From the NCBI RefSeq assembly GCF_000230715.2, contig NC_019792.1, forward strand, positions 1,612,001 through 1,676,000: DNA of 64,000 nucleotides. The letters run 5' to 3'. Under the pieces are notes generated by a model that saw nothing but the letters and a program-made list of their open reading frames with translations, ran no database searches and was not told the origin of the DNA. The position numbers and the translations under genes were made by a program. This stretch comes from Natronobacterium gregoryi SP2. GTDB lineage: Archaea; Halobacteriota; Halobacteria; Halobacteriales; Natrialbaceae. Positions 9,553-16,793 of the stretch are shown in pieces (position 1 is the stretch's first letter; the number at the start of each line of letters is the position of its first letter).

Positions 9553-10860
9553 ATGTACTACGCCTACAAGTATCGCCTCGAGCCGTCTGACGGCCAACGC
9601 GAGGAGTTGGACCGCCAGCGCGATATCTGTAGGCAACTATACAATCACACTCGCTACCGCCTCAACGAGTACCGAGAGAACCACGGCGAACTACCGTCCA
9701 TGACCACGCTTCGGTCGGAGCTACCTGGCCTCAAAAAGTGGTGGGACGAGCTCAATGACGTGTACTCGAAGGTACTCCAAACTGTCGTCGAACGATTCTT
9801 CAACAACCTCCGTAGCCTCTCCGCACTCAAAGAGAACGGCTACGACGTCGGCCAACTCAAGTGGAAGCCACCACGCGAGTTCCGCAGTTTCACGTACAAC
9901 CAGTCTGGCTTCGAGCTCGACAAGAAGGACGGTCAGACTGTCCTGTCACTCTCGAAACTTGCGGACATACCGATCCGGCTCCACCGAGAGATTCCCGACA
10001 ACGCCGCACTCAAACAGGTCACGCTCAAGAAGGAGCCAACGGGAGAGTGGTTCGCCACCTTCGGTGTCGAAGTCGACCGAGAGCCACCGCAAAAGCCCGA
10101 CCAGCCGACGGACGTCGTCGGGATCGACGTAGGCATCCTGAAGTACGCCCACGACACCGATGGTCACGCGGTCGAATCGGTTGACCTCTCGGACGAACGC
10201 GAACGGCTCGAGCGAGAGCAACGAAAACTCTCGCGCAAAGATCACGGCTCGAACAACTACGAGAAGCAACGCCGTCGCGTGGCCGAGTGTCACGCCGACC
10301 TGAAGAACAAGCGCCGAGACTTCTTGCACAAACTCTCGAACTACTACGCTCGAGAGTACGATCTAGTCGCGATCGAAGACCTTGACGCAAAAGGCTTGGT
10401 CGAACTTGACGGCAACTCTCGGAACCGTGCTGGAGCAGCGTGGGGGACGTTCCTTCAGATGCTCGAGTACAAGTGCGAACGCGAGGGAACGCGCTTCGTG
10501 GCCGTCGATCCGGCTGGAACGACCAAAGAGTGTGCGGCTTGCGGTGTGTCGAGCGAGAAACCGCTGTGGGTCCGCGAACACGCCTGTCCGTCGTGCGGGT
10601 TCACCGCCGATCGGGACTGGAACGCGGCCTGGAACATTCTTTCTCGCGGGATCAAGCAGGTAGGAGCGGGACGCTCCGAATCAACGTCCTCAGAATCGCC
10701 GTGCGATTCTGATGGGCTGCGAAAATCGCGCAGCGATTTTCGAACGCCTGTGGAGACTGCGCTCCCTACGGGAACCACCTCGGTTCCTGCAAAGCGCGTC
10801 GTGGAAGCAGGAAGCCCCATCTGCTCACGGGCGCGAAGCGCCCGTTCGCATGGTCCGTGA
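9553..10860 (+). CDS. tnpB: TnpB RNA-guided endonuclease (IS1341-type)
   Basis: A 435-residue TnpB. The N-terminal OrfB_IS605 helix-turn-helix region is followed by the RuvC fold: Asp in GIDVG (about residue 191), Glu in IEDL (about 274), the zinc motif CAAC...CPSC (about 320-347), and the last catalytic Asp in DRDWNAAW (about 353). All catalytic residues are present, so the protein may be active. The C-terminal tail (TSVPAKRVVEAGSP) overlaps the guide-RNA scaffold, as usual. Residues about 378-396 are an extra Ser/Asp-rich stretch encoded by two short palindromes. A longer upstream reading is open but falls in the DUF1917 target sequence, so the start at 9553 is used. Confidence 0.9.
   Translation: MYYAYKYRLEPSDGQREELDRQRDICRQLYNHTRYRLNEYRENHGELPSMTTLRSELPGLKKWWDELNDVYSKVLQTVVERFFNNLRSLSALKENGYDVGQLKWKPPREFRSFTYNQSGFELDKKDGQTVLSLSKLADIPIRLHREIPDNAALKQVTLKKEPTGEWFATFGVEVDREPPQKPDQPTDVVGIDVGILKYAHDTDGHAVESVDLSDERERLEREQRKLSRKDHGSNNYEKQRRRVAECHADLKNKRRDFLHKLSNYYAREYDLVAIEDLDAKGLVELDGNSRNRAGAAWGTFLQMLEYKCEREGTRFVAVDPAGTTKECAACGVSSEKPLWVREHACPSCGFTADRDWNAAWNILSRGIKQVGAGRSESTSSESPCDSDGLRKSRSDFRTPVETALPTGTTSVPAKRVVEAGSPICSRARSARSHGP
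10691..10741. repeat. Two adjacent 21-bp palindromes inside the tnpB 3' end
   Basis: 10691-10711 is a hairpin with arms CAGAATCGC and GCGATTCTG, and 10721-10741 is a second with arms GAAAATCGC and GCGATTTTC. They add residues between GAGRSES and TPVETALP, a joint that is continuous in the family as I know it. They precede the conserved RNA scaffold and could be extra stem-loops of the overlapping RNA or a small palindromic insertion. Confidence 0.6.
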
Positions 10861-10867
10861 GACCTTA

Positions 10868-12019
10868 ATGATCAAGATAACTTTTGCAAATATGGACTGA
10901 GGAACTGGTCGATCCAAGACTTGGCGAATCCAAGTCGATCGGTGAGGGTGTTGAAGAGGCGGCGAGCGAGAGTGCGGAACGCGCTCTCGCTCGCCACGAC
11001 GATTGGTGAAGCATTCCGTTTGAGCACTTTCCAGACCTGCTCGATTGGATTGAGATGCGGTGAACCGACCGGAAGAAAGACGAGATCGATACCGAGTTGA
11101 TGTGCGCGCTTGCGCGTGTGCTCACAGATGTGAGACGAGAAGTTGTCCAAGACGAGCAGAATCCGCGTTCCCGGATTCTGCTCGCGGACCTCCTCCAATA
11201 GGGCACAGATGTTCTCTTTCGATTGATCTTCAGGAAAGGTCAGGACACTTTCGCCGTTGAGCGTATAGCACCCGACCGCTGGTTCGTCAAGCTTCACCAG
11301 CGGTCGTTCGAGTGTCGGATCATCGACGTACCACAGTCGATGCGAATTGTCGTATGGTTGCGGATGAGAAGCGTCACAAAAACCGACGATAGTTCCTCCA
11401 TCTGTACAGATATCGTCGTCGAGAACCCAGCCTTCGTCCTCATCCTCGGGACGCTTGTTATGTGCTGTCTCTGTTTCCTCGTCGAACGCGTCTGCGACGC
11501 GTTCTTCGAGGATTTCATCTGCATTTTCTGGCCGTGAGGGACGTTTTGGACGTGGTTTAGCGTAAGACAGTCCGAGATTCCGGAGGAATCGACCGAGATA
11601 ATCCGGATGGTACTCAACATCGAACTCTTCGTCCAAGAGCTGGTGAACTTCCTGTGCTTTCCAGGGCTGTCCCTCCCGGAGAAGTTCTAGAAGACACTCT
11701 TGTTCCTCGTCACCGAGCTTCGGGGGCCTTCCGCTCCCGAAGTTCGGTGTCAACTGACCCAGCCCGCCATCGTTCCATCGACGTGCCCAGCGACTTCCAG
11801 TCGACGCAGATTTCCCAACGTCGTCGGCTGCTTCTTCGTACGTTGCACCCTTGTAGAGACGTTTGACAAAGGTGAGCCGCTTGACGACCTTTGGATCGTC
11901 TGCTTCGTCCAGCAGACGATCCAACTCCTCCTCGCTCAGATGACGAACGAGCTCGCCCCGCCGGTCTCCTCCCATTACCCCGTTCGTCTTAGCCCACGCC
12001 CAAAACTTCTGTCACTCAT
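10868..12019 (-). mobile_element. IS630-type insertion sequence
   Basis: An 1152-bp element flanked by TA at 10866-10867 and 12020-12021, the TA duplication typical of the IS630/Tc1 group. Imperfect terminal inverted repeats of 19 bp: ATGATCAAGATAACTTTTG at the left and ATGAGTGACAGAAGTTTTG read inwards from the right (13 of 19 identical). One transposase gene fills it on the minus strand, with its stop codon inside the left repeat. It sits in the loop of a hairpin of the tnpB element. Confidence 0.85.
10872..11975 (-). CDS. IS630 family transposase
   Basis: A 367-residue DDE transposase. The N-terminal third carries two helix-turn-helix modules of the IS630 type (YKGATYEEAADDVGKS and the GSGRPPKL linker to a second HTH), followed by the catalytic core with Asp in GFCDAS, Asp in LVLDNFSSH and Glu in HLNPIEQVWK. 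No frameshift or stop interrupts it, so the element may still be mobile. It is transcribed opposite to the tnpB gene that surrounds it. Confidence 0.92.
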   Translation of the reverse strand: MGGDRRGELVRHLSEEELDRLLDEADDPKVVKRLTFVKRLYKGATYEEAADDVGKSASTGSRWARRWNDGGLGQLTPNFGSGRPPKLGDEEQECLLELLREGQPWKAQEVHQLLDEEFDVEYHPDYLGRFLRNLGLSYAKPRPKRPSRPENADEILEERVADAFDEETETAHNKRPEDEDEGWVLDDDICTDGGTIVGFCDASHPQPYDNSHRLWYVDDPTLERPLVKLDEPAVGCYTLNGESVLTFPEDQSKENICALLEEVREQNPGTRILLVLDNFSSHICEHTRKRAHQLGIDLVFLPVGSPHLNPIEQVWKVLKRNASPIVVASESAFRTLARRLFNTLTDRLGFAKSWIDQFLSPYLQKLS

Positions 12020-12164
12020 TACGGTCTCACGCTACCCTCAAGGAGCGAACGGCGTCAGCCGTGAGCGAGTAGGGTGGGGTAGTTCACATGCTATCGGGTT
12101 TTGCCACCGTGTTCTCGGAGAAACGTGGCGTACGCATTTGTGCCGGAAGACGGTACGTGTCGGT

Positions 12165-12674
12165 ATGTTCAGACGTGCTCGAGAGCTCGGCCCGCCGGTG
12201 CTGGTCCCGCTGGCCTGGGGATTCGTGACTGCTGCCTATCTCGGCGTCGTCGCCGAACGAACGCTGTTCGTCGCCCACGTCGTGATGGCCGTCTTTCTGG
12301 TCGGCTTCGCGGCGACCGGCTACGCCGACATGCGCGAGGGCCTGCTCCAAACGTGGTGGTGGATCGTCGCCGTCGGCTCGCTCGTCACGCTCTGTGGCGT
12401 CGTCGGCCTCTGGCTCGAGCCGACGAATCGGCTGCTCGAGGCCGTCGCCCTCTTTGGCTGGATCGGCCTGCCGGCGATCGGGTTCGTCGAAACCGGGCGT
12501 CGGGTCGGCCGAGGAACTCGGATCTACGTGGCCGGAGCCGCTGGCTGTCTGTTCGGTGCGATCCTCTTTGCCGGCGGCCAGTTCTGGTCCCTCGAACTGA
12601 CCGCGGCCGTGGGCCTCGCTCTCGTCGGCGTCGGACAGACGGCGGGGATTGTCGATGCGGCAGTCCGCTACTGA
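12165..12674 (+). CDS. Haloarchaeal integral membrane protein, unknown function
   Basis: 169 residues with a short basic N-terminus (MFRRARELG) and about five or six hydrophobic segments, among them LVPLAWGFVTAAYLGVV, HVVMAVFLVGFAATGYA, WWWIVAVGSLVTLCGVVGLW and the last near residues 130-165. I recognise no named domain. Its ATG is only 27 bp from the start of the divergent DUF1917 gene, so its promoter must lie within or beyond that broken gene, or the true start is further in. Function unknown. Confidence 0.65.
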   Translation: MFRRARELGPPVLVPLAWGFVTAAYLGVVAERTLFVAHVVMAVFLVGFAATGYADMREGLLQTWWWIVAVGSLVTLCGVVGLWLEPTNRLLEAVALFGWIGLPAIGFVETGRRVGRGTRIYVAGAAGCLFGAILFAGGQFWSLELTAAVGLALVGVGQTAGIVDAAVRY

Positions 12675-12777
12675 ACCGATAGCGACACGCATCACGCCCC
12701 GCTGTGAGCCGATCGATCCGTCGATGTCCCTCCCTTCTCCTGCCCCCATCCTGGGAGACCCTGGAGAGAAATCGACG

Positions 12778-13770
12778 CTACGCGTCGTCGTCCAAGGCCA
12801 GCGACGCCAGCATCGCCTCGAGTTGCAGGCGCTCGTTTGCACCTTCCGTGATGCGGTAGTCGACTTCGCCGAGACGTTCGAGCAGCCGCACGGTCGCCCG
12901 CTCGGGGATGTCAAACTCCCAGGCGGAGCGGTGGAGTTGATCGATGACGTCGCCGCCGGCGAGCCCGCGATCCATGAGCAAGTCTTCGAGGGCTGCGCGG
13001 GCGGCAGTGAAGTCGCCGTCGATAGCGTGTTCGACCATCTCCTCGACCTCCTCGGGGCGGGCGGTCGAGGTGATCGCGAAGACGGTCTCCTCGTCGACGA
13101 CTTCGCCCATGACGGCTGCAGCCTGGAGGCCGTTGATCGCCTTGCGCATGTCGCCGTCGGCCGCGTAGACCAGCGCGTCGACACCGTTGTCGGTGAGTTC
13201 GATCGTTTCGGTAGCGGCAATCTCGCGTATCTGTGTCTCGACCGCGTCGTCACCGAGTTCGGTAAAGCGAAAGACCGCACAGCGAGACTGGATCGGGTCG
13301 ATGATCTGACTCGAGTAGTTACACGAGAGGATGAATCGCGTGTTGTTCGAGAACTGTTCCATCGTGCGACGCAGTGCGGATTGGGCGTCGCTGGTCAGCG
13401 CGTCGGCTTCGTCCAGGAAGATGATGCGGTGGTCGTAGCCGCCAAACGACGATCGCGCGAAGTCTTTGATCCGGTCGCGGACGACGTCGATCCCGCGCTG
13501 GTCGGAGGCGTTCAACTCGAGGAAGTTCTCCTTCCAGTCGTCGCCGTAGACTTCGCGGGCGATAGCTTGTGCACTGGCCGTTTTGCCAACGCCCGCCGGC
13601 CCCGCGAACATGAGGTGGGGGAGGTCGTCCTGCTCGACGTACCGTTTCAGTCGCGGGACGATGTTCTCGTGGCCCTTGATCTCGTCGAGCCGCTCCGGCC
13701 GGTACTTCTCGATCCAGACTTCTGTCTTGCCGGGTGTCGGCTCCGCCGCCTCGGCGTCGGCCTCGCTCAT
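12778..13770 (-). CDS. rfcS: Replication factor C small subunit
   Basis: Clamp-loader ATPase subunit that helps load PCNA onto primed DNA. The 330-residue protein carries Walker A GPAGVGKT (about residue 48-55), Walker B FLDEADAL and the arginine-finger motif PIQSRC, followed by the lid and C-terminal collar helices. Length is normal for the intein-free archaeal small subunit; no intein is present. It is a single gene; the SAMP2 gene starts 640 bp away on the other strand. Confidence 0.96.
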   Translation of the reverse strand: MSEADAEAAEPTPGKTEVWIEKYRPERLDEIKGHENIVPRLKRYVEQDDLPHLMFAGPAGVGKTASAQAIAREVYGDDWKENFLELNASDQRGIDVVRDRIKDFARSSFGGYDHRIIFLDEADALTSDAQSALRRTMEQFSNNTRFILSCNYSSQIIDPIQSRCAVFRFTELGDDAVETQIREIAATETIELTDNGVDALVYAADGDMRKAINGLQAAAVMGEVVDEETVFAITSTARPEEVEEMVEHAIDGDFTAARAALEDLLMDRGLAGGDVIDQLHRSAWEFDIPERATVRLLERLGEVDYRITEGANERLQLEAMLASLALDDDA

Positions 13771-14411
13771 ACCGGCCCAACGCGTGGGGCGAAAATAAAT
13801 CGTCCGAAGGTCGACTTCGAACCGCTACCGGCTCCGCCCACCCACACGGTAGCTTGCCGCTGGCCGAGAAACCGTCGCACGCGTCACTGTGAGCACGGCC
13901 CACTCGTGGGGCCGTCGTCTGTGTCGTCCTCGTCACGTTCGTCCGGGCGATGACAGCGACGGGTCCGACAGTTCCAAAACCGAAAGACGGGGCAGCCGTA
14001 TGGTCGTCGCGGACGGCAAGACGATCGAGACCCCTCGAGACGGCCCGATCGTACTGAACACGACGGCTGCACTCGTTGGCTCTGCCCCAGCGAACTGGTC
14101 AGACCGTCGATGTGAACGGCAGACGCGAAGCGATGCCAGCACGGAAGGGTCGATGCCGGCTCGAATCGTCCCGAGAGCCCCACTCGCGGTCACGCCGCTC
14201 GAGTCTTTTTCTGTTTCCCACTTTCGACGGACGGACTACAGCACTTACGTATCTCGAGAGCGAAGTCGTAGCTGCCGTTCACGTATTCACCCACCTGAGC
14301 GATACGAAGACCGTCCATCGGGCCATTTCAGCCCACTTTTCCAGGTGCTAGATTCGATACAGTCCAGTCATCGAGCGACGCGCTCAAGTCCGCGCCATCG
14401 TAACTGCGAGT
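13771..14411. other. Long intergenic region between rfcS and SAMP2 genes
   Basis: 641 bp between divergent genes. Open frames here have arginine-rich, unnatural translations and look like high-GC noise. I see no repeat, tRNA or clear hairpin. It must hold the rfcS promoter on the left and the SAMP2 promoter on the right; possible non-coding RNA cannot be judged from sequence alone. Confidence 0.5.
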
Positions 14412-14618
14412 ATGCACGTCACCGTCGACGTCAAAGGCGAGGGAAGCCACGAGATCGATCTCGCGGAACTCGAGGAGGAGACCTACGCTGGTCTGCTCCG
14501 GAAAGTCGACCTCAGTCCCCACGAGGTGAGTGTCCTCGTCGACGGCCAACCGGTACCGGAGGATCAGCCGGTCGAGAGCGACGAGGTGACAGTGTTGCGG
14601 CTGATCAAGGGCGGATAG
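14412..14618 (+). CDS. samp2: Small archaeal modifier protein SAMP2 (ubiquitin-like)
   Basis: A 68-residue beta-grasp protein ending in KGG, the C-terminal di-glycine that is adenylated by UbaA and attached to lysines of target proteins, and which also carries sulfur for tRNA wobble-uridine thiolation. The core (LSPHEVSVLVDGQPVPED, then VLRLIKGG) closely matches the Haloferax SAMP2 pattern as I remember it. The internal lysine that allows SAMP2 chains is plausible in VTVDVKGEG. No E1 gene is nearby. Its stop codon is directly adjacent to the stop of the convergent ilvA gene. Confidence 0.9.
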   Translation: MHVTVDVKGEGSHEIDLAELEEETYAGLLRKVDLSPHEVSVLVDGQPVPEDQPVESDEVTVLRLIKGG

Positions 14619-15857
14619 CTACGCGTTGGCGTGTTTGACCTCGTGGCCGTGGTCGCGGATCGATCGAATGATCGCTCGCGCCTGTCCTGCACCGCTCGTC
14701 TCGATTTCGAAGACGAGATGGGCCTCGCCGACGTCGAGTTCCGGAGCCGACCGGTCGTGTCGGATCGTCTGAATGTTGGCGTTGTGTTTCGCGATCAACC
14801 CTGAAATCTCTTCCATCTTGCCCGGTTGGTCGTCGATCCGGACCCGGAGTCGGAGTAGCTGATCGCGGTCGGAAAGTGCATGGACCAGCACAGTCTGTAA
14901 CATCGTCATGTCGAGATTGCCACCACACAGCAGCGGCATCACGGTCTCACCCGAGACGTCGAGTTCCTCGCTGATGATGGCTGCAACCGACGCTGCGCCC
15001 GCGCCCTCGACGACCTGTTTCGCCCGCTCCAACAGGAGCAAGATAGCACGCGCGATTTCGCCGTCTGTCACCGTTACCACCTCGTCGACGTGGTCCTCGA
15101 TCAACGAGAGCGTGAGATCCGAAATGCCACCCGTGGCGATCCCGTCGGCGATCGTATCGACCGACTCGAGCGAGACGGGGACTCCTTTCTGGAGGCTGTC
15201 CGGAACTGTCGTGGCACCAGAGGCCTGCACCCCGACGACCCGGGTTTCCGGCGAGAGTTCGTCGAACGCGGTCGCGATTCCCGAGATGAGTCCGCCACCA
15301 CCGATCGGAACGACGATGGTGTCGACCTCGGGCAGGTCCTCGTACATCTCGACGCCGAGCGTGCCCTGGCCGGCGACGATCGCGGGGTCGTCGTAGGCGT
15401 GGACGAACTCGACGTCGTCGTCCGCGGAGCTGAGTTCCTGTGCGTGGGCCATCGCCTCGCGGAAGTCGGTGCCGACGAGTTCCACTTCGGCTCCGTACTC
15501 CCGCGTCGCGTCGACCTTGGCCTGGGGAGCGGTCCGGGGCATCACGATGGTCGACTCGACGCCGAGTTTCGTCGCCGCGAGTGCGACGCCCTGGGCGTGG
15601 TTGCCGGCACTCGCAGCGACGACCCCCCCGATATCACCTTCCGCCGCAGTCTTGGCAATCTTGTTGTACGCACCACGAGTCTTGAACGAGCCCGTCCACT
15701 GCAGGTGCTCCATCTTGAGGTGGACCTCGCCACCGGTGAGTTCGTCCAGTGACGTACTCCGTTCGACGGGCGTCCGTTTGACGACCGACTCGTCGTCGAG
15801 ACGCTCGCGGGCCGTCTCGATGTCGGCGAACGTAACGAGATCGGAACTATCAGTCAT
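14619..15857 (-). CDS. ilvA: Threonine ammonia-lyase (threonine dehydratase)
   Basis: PLP enzyme converting threonine to 2-oxobutanoate, the first step of isoleucine synthesis from threonine. 412 residues: catalytic domain with the PLP lysine in GSFKTRGAY (Lys59) and the Gly-rich phosphate loop GGGGLISG, then a C-terminal ACT-like regulatory domain (about 330-412; RVRIDDQPGKM). The ATG at 15857 is chosen over a site 12 bp upstream because it gives the normal N-terminus and a TATA-like element (ATTATTTG) about 26-35 bp before it. Convergent with the SAMP2 gene, with no spacer between stop codons. Confidence 0.94.
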   Translation of the reverse strand: MTDSSDLVTFADIETARERLDDESVVKRTPVERSTSLDELTGGEVHLKMEHLQWTGSFKTRGAYNKIAKTAAEGDIGGVVAASAGNHAQGVALAATKLGVESTIVMPRTAPQAKVDATREYGAEVELVGTDFREAMAHAQELSSADDDVEFVHAYDDPAIVAGQGTLGVEMYEDLPEVDTIVVPIGGGGLISGIATAFDELSPETRVVGVQASGATTVPDSLQKGVPVSLESVDTIADGIATGGISDLTLSLIEDHVDEVVTVTDGEIARAILLLLERAKQVVEGAGAASVAAIISEELDVSGETVMPLLCGGNLDMTMLQTVLVHALSDRDQLLRLRVRIDDQPGKMEEISGLIAKHNANIQTIRHDRSAPELDVGEAHLVFEIETSGAGQARAIIRSIRDHGHEVKHANA

Positions 15858-16174
15858 TCGTTGGTGCAATATTTACACAGGGGCAAATAATGGTTCCCTC
15901 ACCGACTTGCTCGAGTGAGACGGATTGCTGTACCTCTCTCTTGTCGATCGCCAGAACGGTGTCGGCGACCGGTAGTAATTGACGACAGGAAACCGTCTGA
16001 AGGCGAGCGACGAGCCGACCGTCAGAAGACGAGTTTCGGTCGGTGAGAAAGCCGGACAGTTTTGCTCCCGGAACGCAGAGATGCCGTCGTAATGGCGAAC
16101 GCGTACAATGGGCGACGTCTGGAGGGAGCGACGAGCGGACGACTCGTGCCGAGAGCACTCCCGCGACGCGGACG
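15858..16174. other. Divergent promoter region of ilvA and a GNAT gene
   Basis: 317 bp without a credible gene. On the minus strand CCATTATTTGC at about 15883-15893 is a reasonable TATA element for ilvA. Nothing else recognisable. Confidence 0.45.
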
Positions 16175-16579
16175 ATGACGATATCGACGTTCGTCCGGTC
16201 CGCACGACCCGAGGACGCCCTCGAGGTCAGGCGTATCCTCGACGCGGCGATGCTCGAGCCCGGCGACGTCGACGCACGAATCGACGATAGCGACGTTTTC
16301 GTGGCGGGTGATCGGACCGGAGCGACAGAACGCATCCTCGGCACTGCCGTCCTCGAACCACTCGAAACTCAGCACGGGGCACACCTCTCCGCGATCGGCG
16401 TCCGTCGCCGTCACCGGGGAAACGGTCTCGGTCGGCGGTTGGTCGAGCGCTCACTCGAGCGAGAAGGCAGGCTCACCGCACGGTTCGACGACGGCGTCCG
16501 TCCGTTCTACGATTCGCTCGGTTTTACCATCGAGTCGGTAGACGAGCAGCGATATCGGGGGGTACTCGTCGAGAGGTGA
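16175..16579 (+). CDS. GNAT family N-acetyltransferase
   Basis: A 134-residue single-domain acetyltransferase using acetyl-CoA. The CoA-binding turn is visible as VRRRHRGNGLGRRLV (about residues 73-87), and the C-terminal strand FYDSLGF is the usual end of the fold. The acceptor is unknown. The ATG at 16175 is preferred to longer readings, which are arginine-rich and unlike the family. A solitary tnpB right end follows it by about 50 bp. Confidence 0.82.
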   Translation: MTISTFVRSARPEDALEVRRILDAAMLEPGDVDARIDDSDVFVAGDRTGATERILGTAVLEPLETQHGAHLSAIGVRRRHRGNGLGRRLVERSLEREGRLTARFDDGVRPFYDSLGFTIESVDEQRYRGVLVER

Positions 16580-16625
16580 CGGGCTCCGAACGCGTTCTGG
16601 CCAGTCCCAGTAGTACCAGTGGGCT

Positions 16626-16739
16626 GGAACCGACTGCGTCCCCTCCAAGAGCCACTTCGGTTCCTGCAAAGCGCGTCGTTAAAATGGGAAGCCCCACTCG
16701 AGCGCGAGCGCAAGCGAGCGAGTAGAGTGGGTAGCTAAC
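16626..16739 (+). repeat. Solitary tnpB element right end (reRNA-like relic), copy 1
   Basis: Shares with the tnpB element the block from GACTGCG through TTCGGTTCCTGCAAAGC and GCGTCGT to GGAAGCCCC. It still translates as the TnpB C-terminal tail (TSVPAKRVV, then MGSP), but no other part of tnpB is present. The end forms a stem with arms CCCACTC and GAGTGGG and closes with GGGTAGCTAACC, homologous to GGGGTAGTTCAC of the full element. It could be a decayed element or a stand-alone guide RNA gene; bases after 16739 would be the guide. Confidence 0.75.
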
Positions 16740-16793
16740 CGACTGTTGACCGCCCTGACGACTCCGCCGACGGAACCCAGGACCAAAGACACG

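Larger units (their letters stand above)
9553..12087 (+). mobile_element. IS200/IS605-group tnpB element (tnpB only), itself interrupted by an IS630-type element
   Basis: Left boundary is the ATG of tnpB and right boundary the TTCAC at 12083-12087, both fixed by the in-frame restoration of the disrupted DUF1917 gene. There is no tnpA. Without the inner IS the element is about 1.38 kb. Its right end (about 10775-10866 plus 12022-12087) contains the conserved block TGCAAAGCGCGTCGT, then GGAAGCCCC, several hairpins and the terminal GAGTAGGGTGGGGTAGTTCAC-like end, which is the region that encodes the omega/reRNA (sotRNA) in this family. No target-site duplication is present, as expected for the group. 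Confidence 0.85.
10775..12087 (+). ncRNA. tnpB-associated omega/reRNA (sotRNA) scaffold, split by the IS
   Basis: The RNA region begins within the tnpB 3' coding sequence and continues to 10866, then resumes at 12022-12087. Shared landmarks with two solitary copies in this window are TGCAAAGCGCGTCGT and GGAAGCC, followed by a terminal stem. With the inner IS removed, GTGAGACC-TTAC-GGTCTCAC becomes a perfect 8-bp stem with a 4-nt loop. The guide would be the bases after 12087. The IS separates scaffold and guide by 1.15 kb, so this copy should not make a working guide RNA. Confidence 0.65.
9213..12137 (-). pseudogene. DUF1917 (Bles03-like, putative phosphothreonine-lyase domain) gene split by a nested insertion
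   Basis: The gene is in two pieces. The N-terminal piece starts at the ATG at 12137 (MRTPRFSENTVAKPDS) and is cut at 12088; the C-terminal piece runs from 9552 to the stop at 9213 (from SFGKWQVTGTGERI to the end). Removing bases 9553-12087 joins the two in frame as AKPDS-I-SFGKW, giving a 129-residue protein that matches the DUF1917 pattern (GKW near the start, then AMTTFGYDNL, VYTPNYF and YYKPDIYTSKGI). The insertion is therefore precise, without deletion or target duplication. Haloarchaeal DUF1917 proteins have no established role. The gene is inactive unless the element excises. Confidence 0.82.

Noticed and set aside
10857-12030. GTGAGACC/GGTCTCAC taken as ends of the IS630 element
   Set aside because: TA duplication and the 19-bp inverted repeats lie inside these; with the IS removed they form a hairpin of the tnpB right end, so they belong to that element.
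12778-13770. Intein in rfcS
   Set aside because: The protein is 330 residues with uninterrupted Walker A and arginine-finger regions.
13771-14411. Small genes in the rfcS/SAMP2 spacer
   Set aside because: All frames have unnatural Arg/Ser-rich translations without conserved pattern or a placed TATA box.
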